Part shown: piece after piece, positions 52,357 to 61,231 of the stretch
Numbering within the stretch: position 1 is the first letter of the stretch
How the letters are laid out: each line of letters begins with the position of its first letter
Assembly (NCBI GenBank): GCA_019044685.2
Contig: JAGTXX020000004.1
Coordinates: forward strand, 372,001 to 436,000
Reading direction: 5' to 3'
DNA: 64,000 nt
Source: Nannochloris sp. 'desiccata'
Taxonomy: Eukaryota; Chlorophyta; Trebouxiophyceae; Chlorellales; Chlorellaceae
Translations under genes and position numbers: made by a program
The notes under the pieces: model-generated
The model's input: the letters and a program-made list of their open reading frames with translations, nothing else
Databases searched by the model: none
Told to the model about the DNA's origin: nothing

Positions 52357-54224
52357 ATGAGCGCTCAAGAGATGCCACAGGGCGAGGGTGGCGAACAAAT
52401 TACGGCAAAAAGTTTGTCAGTCCATGCCAATGAGTATAAACCTACCTCTACTCCAGTCCCTTCTGCGGTAAGAAAGACTCATGTTTTATTTCTGAATTAT
52501 TCACGACGAGTAGAGAGCAACATACCTGCTTTATAGAGACTTTGGCTCCACCGAACATTGGCTCAACTAACCAATTCTCAACCAACCTTAACTAACTGCA
52601 GAAATCAAACTCTGTAAAGCCAGTAAAAACTCGCGATCCCTTTGAAACACTTGATTATGGTTAGTTATCCTCCAGAAATATTTGCTCGCTGAACTCAGCT
52701 TTTTAATTCACTTGTTTCTTCCGATGCTGATTCCAACTACTTTGCTCTATTTTCACAGTTCCCTTTACTCCTAGCCAAGGAATCTGTACGCCGAGTCCTT
52801 CTAATGTTGCCGCAATGTGGATGGCAAGACGATCCTTTTCCGATTTGACTTCAGATGGCTCTTCTCTTTCCTCCATGGCATCTTCAGAGTATGGAGCTGG
52901 CCACCCGATTTTTGTTCCTGCTGCTGCAATATACCCTGTCTACGCACCTATGCCCTACTCTCCCGGAGCACCTCACCCAATGTTTGCAACGTCTATTCCA
53001 TCCCCTCACCACCACCATCACGGCTCTTGGAGCCCTGCAGGAGGACCCCCCCCCGAAGCTGCAGCATTCTTTGCCGCTCCATCTCCCATCGCTTCTGGTG
53101 CCTACGTAGGTAGCCCTGCTCTTGGAAGGCTCACTCCTGGGCGTAGAATTTTTTCACAGTATCTTGTACAAGAAGGCTACGGCTCTGAGTCTTCAAACAG
53201 TCCTCAGAATTCCTCCTCGTTTGAAGGAAGTACTGGTCCACCCTCGGGCCAAAAATCTGACAAATCCTCTTCTCAGCGTAGCGTCAGCCCTGGAGCTCTC
53301 GAAGCTGCTGTTTCCTGGTGTGCTGATAAAGGATTGACTACCAAGGAGCCTCCACACGCAGTCATTGAGCTTGCTTCGTTGGCCTTGGTGTATGGTATAA
53401 ATTTAGAAGCAGCTGCCGATTTCGCCGCTGCTGCCCCAACCACAGGGCCTTCCACGACTAGCAGCCCTGTGAAACAACGTAGTCGCCAACAACAAGAGAA
53501 ATCTACTTCTGCTAATGATAATAATTATAATAATATTCGGTTGAATGCTCGTCAACGAAGGACATTGCGCCGTGCTTTGGATCGTGCTCTCGCTGCCTTG
53601 GAAAATGGAGAAGAAGAAGAAGGAGCAACAGACATCGACAGCAGCGCTGCGGATCCTCAACAACACCACCTAAAAAATAATCAACAGCAAGTGGCGTATA
53701 AAACCCCAATAAAAACACATAATTACACCTATAATAACGCCAGTGAAGAAAATGAGTATCTCCAGATGACTCCTTCAGGCGCTACCACAAACAACAACAA
53801 CAACGGCAATAATGATGGTGTTCTCAGCATGGCGTTTGGCAGTCCCGCCTTTGTGCAGCCTCAACCACACCACCCTCAAAATTGGGCGCAAAATGGGGCT
53901 ATTTCCATGCCAATGCATATGCAGATGGGTTTCCATGCAGTTGCTGCAGCAGCAGCAGAGAATGCCATGGCTCAAATCTCAATGGCACAGCAACACCATG
54001 TGCACGCTGCCGCAGCAGCTGCTCAGGCTGCTGGTTATATGGGACCTATGCCGATGAGCCCTCACCAGCACCATCATATGATGGCTATTGCAGGGCCTGC
54101 TATGCCTGCTGTGTATCATCAAGATCAACAACAGATGCAGCAGCAGCATAGCATGGGAAATGTGGCCGCAAGAGGGAGAATAAATAGATCAAGTAGATTT
54201 GCGCCTAAAATGACTACCAAATAA
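52357..54224 (+). CDS. PAM2-motif protein, Gln/Asn/His-rich, putative MLLE (poly(A)-binding protein) partner
   Basis: Exons 52357-52467, 52602-52659 and 52759-54224 (phases 0 and 1), 544 residues. Residues 19-30 read SLSVHANEYKPT, matching the PAM2 consensus (L-x3-A-x2-Y/F-x-P) that docks on the MLLE domain of poly(A)-binding proteins. DPFETLDYVPFTPSQGICTP follows, then a long Ser/Pro/Ala/His segment. One structured part, SWCADKGLTTKEPPHAVIEL, is visible near residue 190, and ARQRRTLRRALDRALAALEN forms a basic helix. The rest is Gln/Asn/His/Met-rich like proteins of RNA granules. Land-plant CID proteins share the PAM2 design. The function would be in mRNA regulation, by inference. Confidence 0.7.
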
Positions 54225-54722
54225 TAAGGCTAGCTACTTGATATTTAAGGTGGCAGGATAGCTATTATCTGGCGTGCGCTATTTTGTCTGCTTCTTTGTT
54301 GTACATCATCGTTATGGAACATCATTCTGTATTTATTTGATTCTTTCTTTTTTTCTTTCTTTCCTGTGTGTATACACCGACTGCTTAAAATGTAGAGAAA
54401 AACAATATTTTTTCTCTACGAAATTAATGCAATATAACTCTTTACAAAGTGTCAATCTAGAATACTCGGCCAAAATAAGCTTCAAAGGTGTCTAGATATC
54501 TTTTGTCACTCGTCGCCGTCTTCAGAGACCTCCTCAGTTTCTTCTTAAACTCTGGTGCCTCTATTTAACGTTAGAAATTGAAGCCAAGAAAGACTTTTAA
54601 AAGACTTGGACAACTCCAGAGGGATGCCATAATTCTCTAGTTTTAGTTCTTCGAGCATCGGGTATCGACGGCAGACGGCACGGAGCAACAGCTTCATTAG
54701 TTCAGGCCATTTTAACTTTCGT
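54225..54722. other. Intergenic, nothing certain
   Basis: 498 bp of AT-rich 3' flank, with TTTCTTTC repeats at about 54340. The last 100 bases before 54723 are open in the frame of the next gene, so its real start may lie a little upstream in an exon not recognised. Confidence 0.35.
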
Positions 54723-55284
54723 ATGCTGGAAGCCAACTACTGCAGAAATGACATGTAAGCTTGACCAGCGGCCAATCACATTTGAAAAGCTAACGCAAAT
54801 CTAAGTTACTAGCTTACGCAAATCTAACGTTTGCCTTGATAATTTTAGGTTCGACGGCGGCTTTGGTCCTTCTTACTACAACCCGTCAAATTCCATAGGT
54901 CACACTCGTGCAACTCGACAATTCCACACAAAGATACATATGCTCCCAGAAGCTGAGCTTAAACTGGATTTACAACGTACATTCTCAGAATGTGTGGGGA
55001 TGATGAAGGAAGGCCGCGAATTGGACGGTCCCTCAGTGCGTTACGGTGTAAATGACAGAGACCCCACTGAAGTCTCTCCCTCCGTTTTAGGGTTCTTTCA
55101 AGCGAACTTGGACTGTAACCCGCTACTTAAAATGTATAAAGCAATATTAGAAGTAGAACGCCCTTTACGAGGAATCCCTGTGTTGTCATATGACTATCAT
55201 ATGCTGCAGTTGAGTCAATTTGGCCGCCGGTGGTCTCGAGACCCACATCCACCTTTGCAGCAAGAGGCCACAAAATATGCTTGA
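54723..55284 (+). CDS. Small protein of unknown function, two exons
   Basis: Exons 54723-54754 (ATG; donor GTAAGC) and 54849-55284 (acceptor TTTTAG) join in phase 2 to 155 residues. The frame is also open upstream of 54723, so the start is uncertain. The product contains FDGGFGPSYYNPSNSIGHTR, then MLPEAELKLDLQRTFSECVG and SYDYHMLQLSQFGRRWSRDP. No family is recognised; no membrane segment or signal peptide is seen. The mixed hydrophilic composition and the Arg/His near the start could fit a mitochondrial presequence but this is not strong. Confidence 0.5.
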
Positions 55285-55608
55285 AGACTCATGTAAGACT
55301 AAACCCCAAAGGGAGAAGACTCTTGTAAAGATAATTGTAATTGAATTCTTCATGCCCATTACAAGAAATCTGCATTCTAGTTTATTGTCCCAATCATTAA
55401 ATTTTGATCTGATTAATTTCTGCTTTTTCCGGATTTTCAAGGATGAAGGCACTGTTGGGTCTATTCTAATTCACCGAAATAAACTTTTGTATTAAGAGAT
55501 GAAGATGAAAACAATTCTTGACCAGAGTTTGAAATTCAAAATTTTAAACAGAAGATAAACTCAAGCCAAAACCGGGTTTCCTCTGAATTAGATAAAGGCA
55601 CTGTCAAA

Positions 55609-56825
55609 ATGAAGGTAGAAATTATGGCAACCAGATATACCCCTCGCGGCATGCATTCTCTAGTCCCAATTGTAATAAATACTTTTCACCAAAAAATCTG
55701 CTGATCATCATTTTACAGGTCGTTTTTTGCGGGAAGATGCTGCATTACAGCTTCAAGTTCTCACATGATGAACTAGAACCAGATCCAGAAATATCAGTTA
55801 TTCAATGTGCAAGTGAAGATGTGAAAGAAGAACTTGCCGACGCAGATGTTGCCATCCCTCTATTGACCGCTTTGACCGCTGAAATTATCCAAAATGCACC
55901 AAAATTAAAGGTCATTCTCCAGTTTGGAGTTGGAGTAGAAGGTATAGATATCAAAACAGCTACAAAACTCGGTATTTTTGTGTCTAACATCCCATCAGCA
56001 GAGACCGGTAACGCTACCAGCTGTGCCGAGATGGCGATCTTTCTCTCTATGGCTCTATTGCGTAATATCAACGGCATGGCAACGAGTATAGCTACAAAAC
56101 AACTCGGTGTCCCACTTGGACAGATGCTGTATGGGAAGAATGTACTAGTCATTGGATTTGGCAATATAGCAAAAGATCTTATTACTCGGTTGAGCGTTTT
56201 TGGCGTCGCTGGCATCACTGCGCTTCGAAGGTCTAATACATGGAGTAATAGTAGAAATACACTACGAGTTAATGGTCAACAGGAACATAGTACTAATTTC
56301 AGTAAGGAATTTGAAGAACAAGAAAATGATAGTAAAGCTATGGAGTTAACGAGACATGCGGAGTCATTATTAGTTGACAAGGGCACCTGGCCCCAAGATT
56401 CCTCCCGCCTGGCCTCCACCGCTGACATAATCATCCTCACCTGCATGCAAGACTCCACAAATCGAGGCATGATCAACACAGAATTTATCGAAAATTGTAA
56501 AACTGGGGTTAGAATAGTGAACGTCGCTCGAGGAGGGCTATTAAATTATGAAGCTGTGCTGGCGGGGTTAAACTCTGGAAAGATCGGTGGATGTGGATTA
56601 GATGTTCAATTTTGGGAACCATTTGACCCTGAAGACCCCATAGCAACCCACCCTAATGTGTATTTAACACCCCATACAGCTGGGGTGACTGAGACGAGCT
56701 ACAGAACGATGGCAAAGATTGTTGCTGAAGAAGTGCGACGGGTGTTTCGAGGGGAGCGACCCACGGTACAGTTGAACACTGAGGAAGAAATGAAGAATGA
56801 AGGAGCTGTACCGAGACTTAGATAG
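55609..56825 (+). CDS. D-isomer-specific 2-hydroxyacid dehydrogenase
   Basis: Exons 55609-55614 (ATGAAG only) and 55719-56825 (donor GTAGAA, acceptor TTACAG, phase 0), 370 residues. The 6-nt first coding exon restores MKVVFCGKMLHYSFKF at the start. The Rossmann NAD-binding motif is VLVIGFGNIAKDL. Catalytic residues are visible: Arg in IVNVARGGLLN, Glu in LDVQFWEPFDPEDP, and His in LTPHTAGVTE. LQFGVGVEGIDIKTATKLGI is the family's conserved substrate-domain sequence. It resembles the uncharacterised Arabidopsis protein At1g72190. Substrate is unknown (phosphoglycerate, glyoxylate or hydroxypyruvate types are alternatives). A 50-residue insertion interrupts the NAD domain. Confidence 0.88.
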
Positions 56826-56969
56826 CAGGTCAAATGGAGCGCGGTATGGGCTATTCTGGACGTTACAAGCTTTTTTTTTAATTGATAGTTTTATGTATTC
56901 AAGGTGTGTTAATATTTTAAACAGGAGGGAATCAAAATTGAGCCGTAAGATTGATCTAAGGTCAATGAT

Positions 56970-59927
56970 CTATAATCCAGAACGGTTCTGTTGAGATGTA
57001 AGCCGTGCTGCTATTTCTTTCGCTCTGGCTATCGCTCTGGCCACTTCCTCAGACTGCTGCTGCTGCTGCTGCTGCGACGGTTGTTGTTGCTGTTGTTGTG
57101 GTGGTGGTAGCCGTGCCTCCGGTGGTTGTTGATATTGCTGATGAGGTCTCCTTTGGTTGCCATAATACGCAGGGGGAGGGCGAGCTTGCATGTATAAGGG
57201 TTGTTGGGTGACTGGAACTGGTGGAGGAGGGAGCGGTCTGCCACTTAAAGAGGCACGAGCACCACCACCATAGAGAGATTGCGGCAGCACCACTTCAGCT
57301 CTAGGTTCCCCATTGCCACGATTACTCTGCCCTGCAGTAGTTCCAGAAGATACAAACGTGGTTTTGAAATGCTGTCCAACTGCAGCGTGCTTTGAAGCTA
57401 CCCCCGCAGCTGCTGGGCCAAGGTGCTGCTGTTGGGGCGGTACCGGGACCGGCGGCGGTACAGTTGCAGCTTGTATTAAAGGGGGAGAAGGTAAATTCCC
57501 CCATTTATTTCCAGCAGGGACTAGAGGAGGTGGTGGTCCTGGAGGTGGAGGTAATATTTTCTGCTGCTGTTGCTGTCTTTGGCCAGAGGTCCCAGCTGCA
57601 GCAGTGCTAAAATGAGCATCAGCGCCAGCATGTGATGGCGCAAAGCCAGCTATTGCTGTTTTACTATTAGAAGCAGCAGCAACACCTCCAGGATGATTTG
57701 CTCTTGGTCCAAATCCTAACCCACCTCCACCAGGAGCCATCTTCAAGGGCTGAGAATTACCACCGCTGTACCGACCTCCTCGAGCGCCACTGTACCGACC
57801 TCCTTTGCCTCCTCTCCCACTCCTAGGATCTCTCATGGCCATTTCATGCACTCCCTCAGGCACCTCTTGCCCTGCTGCAACCAAACACCTCTCTAAATCA
57901 GCAGCGGCACGTGACTCATTACGTAATAACAAAGTATACGCAACACCTTCTTTATCCCCCGCTCGTCCTGTTCGTCCTATCCGATGCACATGCGTATCTA
58001 TATCCTTTGCTGCGTCATAATTGACTACAGTTTTTAGAGTTTTGATATCTAAACCACGTGCTGCGACGTCAGTAGCGACTAAAACGTGGAATATTCCTTT
58101 TTTAAAGGAAGACAGTATCTCCATTCTATCCGCCTGGGACAAATCCCCATGTATCGCAGCTACTTTGGCAATTCCTAGATTTCCTATTTTTTCTGATAAC
58201 AATTCAACTTTGTTCTTCTGATTAGCAAAGATCAAGACTTCTCCTTCGTCTACAAAGCTGGGCAGATGGTCGACAAGCCACCGCTGTTTGCCGTCTTCAT
58301 CACTAAATATTTCAATTATTTGTTTGACGTCTTCATTCGCTGTGCCTGTCACACCAACTGTAATACGCACAGGAGACGTCAACGCATCGGCAGCGAGTCG
58401 TTCTACTCTCCGTGGCATTGTTGCAGAGAAGAGAAGGGTTTGCCGGTCTGGGCGAGTTTGACCGAGAAGAGATCTGATTTGCGGTTCGAATCCTAAATCG
58501 AACATTCTATCCGCTTCATCGAGTACCACATAGGTAGTCCTTTTCAAAGAACACGCTTTCGCTTTAATTAAATCAATCATCCTGCCAGGGGTGCATACAG
58601 CGACCTCAACACCTTGTTTCATCTCCTTAATTTGTTGGTGTTTGGCCAGACCGCCAAAGGCAGCGCAAACATTGAGTTTAAAGGGTCGACTAAATTTTCG
58701 AGTTTCTCGATGGATTTGTTCAGCAAGCTCGCGGGTGGGTGCGGCTATGAGTGCAATGGGTCCTTCCCCGCGAGTGAGCTCCCGTTGATCCATGATATGG
58801 ACCAGCATGGGTAAAACAAAGGCAGCAGTTTTTCCACTCCCGGTTTTTGCAACGCCTACGACATCCCTTCCTGAAAGAATTACAGGCAGAGCTTGTGCTT
58901 GAATGGGTGTAGGGACTACATACCCTGCCTTTTCAATCACTTTCAGTAGAGTTGTATCAAATTTGCATTGAGAAAAGCCTTCTATAGGGGCACAGGCGTT
59001 ATAACCTACAACCCTAATTCCTGCCGCCTGTTGCCGCTCAGTTACTTCCACTGCAGTTAGAGCCTTCAACTCAGGCACAGGATCGTAAAACTCTTTATTG
59101 AATTCCTCGTATTCAATTTCAGCGTGATTTGCAGCTGCTAAAGACTCAATTTCTCGTTTTCTATGTGCTATATCGTCTCCATCATAGAGGTCTCCTTGAA
59201 AGCCACCACCGATGTCACCGCCTTGAGCTGCTGCATCTGCTACCCTGGCAGCTGCATACACCTCCTCGTCGCTATTATACCCTTCTGATTCACTTTTTCT
59301 TGACAGATAGGCGAATTGCTGCTGCGATTGTTGCTGCTGGTGTAGATGAGGAACTTTATTCTTATCTTGTTTCTGCTGTCGTCTTTCCAAATATTCAGCA
59401 ACATGATCGTCCTCCTCTTCAACTTCTAACCGAGCTTTCTTGTTGCTGGCTTGACTACTATGCGGTAGCTTACTTTTAGTTTCTAGTGTGTCTATTTCGG
59501 CCATAAAGGCATCTAATGGATCAATATCTTCTTCTTCTTTATCATTTGGGTTATTTCCAGGTTTATTACCAGCAGTCGCAGCAGCACCCTTAGCTGAGGT
59601 TGGTATTCGTGTAGCCGGACCTGTATTTGTCTCGCATTCCTTTGCTCGTTGAACCAAGGCATCAAATGAATGACAATCGTCGAAATCTTCTCCGCGCTGA
59701 TCAAGAAAGGATCGGATTTCTTCCTCGCTCCAAGCTGTTAAATCAGTTGTATCCTTCCCCCCGCCCCCAACACCGTAACCGCCACCAGCGATGAGATCAT
59801 AATCTTGAAAGTCAGAGTCATCTTTGGGAGCTATCGCGTGCACTGCTTTTGGTTCTTCGTATGATCTGCTGGGATCATCGGCCAAACGGCTGCCCTGTAG
59901 GGCAAAACCTTCGAATTGTCGCTTCAT
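56970..59927 (-). CDS. DEAD-box RNA helicase, DDX42/RH24 type
   Basis: Single exon, 985 residues. The N-terminal 320 residues are acidic and low complexity with FNKEFYDPVPELKALTAVEV just before the core, a DDX42/DDX46-type element. The core carries all helicase motifs: GYVVPTPIQAQALPVILSGR (Q motif), AKTGSGKTAAF (I), APTRELAEQI (Ia), TPGRM (Ib), VLDEADRMFD (II), LFSATMP (III), VLIFANQKNK (IV), LVATDVAARGLDI (V) and HRIGRTGRAG (VI). The C-terminus is Gly/Arg-rich then Pro/Gln-rich. DDX42 is associated with SF3B1 and U2 snRNP assembly. The helicase is complete. Confidence 0.92.
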   Translation of the reverse strand: MKRQFEGFALQGSRLADDPSRSYEEPKAVHAIAPKDDSDFQDYDLIAGGGYGVGGGGKDTTDLTAWSEEEIRSFLDQRGEDFDDCHSFDALVQRAKECETNTGPATRIPTSAKGAAATAGNKPGNNPNDKEEEDIDPLDAFMAEIDTLETKSKLPHSSQASNKKARLEVEEEDDHVAEYLERRQQKQDKNKVPHLHQQQQSQQQFAYLSRKSESEGYNSDEEVYAAARVADAAAQGGDIGGGFQGDLYDGDDIAHRKREIESLAAANHAEIEYEEFNKEFYDPVPELKALTAVEVTERQQAAGIRVVGYNACAPIEGFSQCKFDTTLLKVIEKAGYVVPTPIQAQALPVILSGRDVVGVAKTGSGKTAAFVLPMLVHIMDQRELTRGEGPIALIAAPTRELAEQIHRETRKFSRPFKLNVCAAFGGLAKHQQIKEMKQGVEVAVCTPGRMIDLIKAKACSLKRTTYVVLDEADRMFDLGFEPQIRSLLGQTRPDRQTLLFSATMPRRVERLAADALTSPVRITVGVTGTANEDVKQIIEIFSDEDGKQRWLVDHLPSFVDEGEVLIFANQKNKVELLSEKIGNLGIAKVAAIHGDLSQADRMEILSSFKKGIFHVLVATDVAARGLDIKTLKTVVNYDAAKDIDTHVHRIGRTGRAGDKEGVAYTLLLRNESRAAADLERCLVAAGQEVPEGVHEMAMRDPRSGRGGKGGRYSGARGGRYSGGNSQPLKMAPGGGGLGFGPRANHPGGVAAASNSKTAIAGFAPSHAGADAHFSTAAAGTSGQRQQQQQKILPPPPGPPPPLVPAGNKWGNLPSPPLIQAATVPPPVPVPPQQQHLGPAAAGVASKHAAVGQHFKTTFVSSGTTAGQSNRGNGEPRAEVVLPQSLYGGGARASLSGRPLPPPPVPVTQQPLYMQARPPPAYYGNQRRPHQQYQQPPEARLPPPQQQQQQPSQQQQQQQSEEVARAIARAKEIAARLTSQQNRSGL

Positions 59928-60155
59928 TTTTTGAACTGATTAATTCGGATTAAAAAGAGCGAAAGTCCCATTTTATCGAAACTCTGGCTTTTTCCATACC
60001 ACAAAAACGAATAAACGATTAGTACAATGATATTCTGCTCAAAAGAATTCACACAAAATAGCAAAAGTAAGGCTTTTGTAAACAAGGAAAGGGTGAACTC
60101 CACCTGGTGATCAAATACAACACACATTGCTTTATCCAGCATATTAAATACAATC

Positions 60156-61061
60156 ATGAACACTGCTAAAGTATATACGACGCCTCCAAAAGCTGCACAC
60201 TGTGCACTTGTTACGAAGGGATTTCATCAAAATCAAACGTCGAGTTTGAATTCAAATCGCCAAGCTTTTCTCTTCAGCACTTTCTGCAATCCCTCTGCCA
60301 ATGCTGTCTTAAAAATACATCGTAATGCAGTGAAGATGCAAGCAGCAAACGTCAATTCAGACCTCGTTAAAAGAGAGCCTAGCCCCGACGTCCTCTCCAC
60401 AATCCGCGCCGCTGATGCTTTCTGCTTCGACGTAGATTCCACCTTTTGCAAAGACGAATCCATCGATGAAATTGCTGCTTTTTTAGGTGTTGGTGATGAG
60501 GTGGCAGCCCTCACTGCTCGTGCAATGGGAGGCACAGTTCTTTTTCAAGACGCCCTTCGAGACCGCCTTGAAGTTATGAAGCCCTCTGCCTCAGATATTA
60601 AAAAATACTTAGCTTCCCACCCTCCTTTGATCTCTCCTGGAATTAATGAGTTGCTAAGTACACTGCGAAAGGGGGGAAAGGAAGTTTTTTTGGTTTCTGG
60701 AGGCTTTAGGCAAATCATTCACCCACTAGCTGAGGGGCTCGACATTCCGGTAGCTCATGTCTTTGCAAATACTATACTATTTAATAAAGAGGATGGGTCG
60801 TACGCGGGATTTGACCCTGCTGAGTTTACATCACATAGCGGTGGTAAAGCGGAAGCTGTAGTACATATCAAAAAGAACTGGGGGCTAAACAAAATTATTA
60901 TGGTGGGCGATGGGGCCACCGACGCTGAAGCAAAGCAGCCAGGTGGTGCTGATGCTTTTGTTGGGTATGGAGGCACTGTGTATAGAGAGAATATAGCAGA
61001 GAGGGCAGATTGGTATGTGATGAGGATTGAGGAGATTACTAATGCATTGAAATTCTATTAA
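60156..61061 (+). CDS. PSP: Phosphoserine phosphatase, plastid-type
   Basis: Single exon, 301 residues. The first 65 residues form a transit-peptide-like leader; an alternative start at Met 61 would remove it. HAD motifs are all present: FCFDVDSTFCKDESIDEIAA (motif I DxDST with catalytic Asp), VFLVSGGFRQIIHPLAEGLD (motif II Ser), GGKAEAVVHI (Lys, motif III) and IIMVGDGATDAEA (motif IV). The enzyme performs the last step of the plastid phosphorylated serine pathway, 3-phosphoserine to serine. The length agrees with plant PSP. Confidence 0.93.
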   Translation: MNTAKVYTTPPKAAHCALVTKGFHQNQTSSLNSNRQAFLFSTFCNPSANAVLKIHRNAVKMQAANVNSDLVKREPSPDVLSTIRAADAFCFDVDSTFCKDESIDEIAAFLGVGDEVAALTARAMGGTVLFQDALRDRLEVMKPSASDIKKYLASHPPLISPGINELLSTLRKGGKEVFLVSGGFRQIIHPLAEGLDIPVAHVFANTILFNKEDGSYAGFDPAEFTSHSGGKAEAVVHIKKNWGLNKIIMVGDGATDAEAKQPGGADAFVGYGGTVYRENIAERADWYVMRIEEITNALKFY

Positions 61062-61231
61062 AATAAATGATATTTCTGTATTTAAAAAGGTAACTTGAGT
61101 AACTGTCGACCCGGATGTTTTTTTTTCTAACTTTTAGGTTTTGATGATTCTTAAAAAAAAAACCACAAGGTAGAATAAATTGACACCGAGTAATTAACAA
61201 TTAAAGGAATTATTATTCTTCGTCATGCATT

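Noticed and set aside
54545..54736. 63-codon minus-strand frame with leucine-rich look
   Set aside because: Its opposite strand is also open and joins in frame to the spliced gene at 54723, so the plus-strand reading is preferred; no LRR consensus holds over more than one unit.
58480..58500. GGTTCGAATCC, resembling a tRNA B box
   Set aside because: It lies inside the DEAD-box helicase coding sequence and no A box or cloverleaf is found around it.
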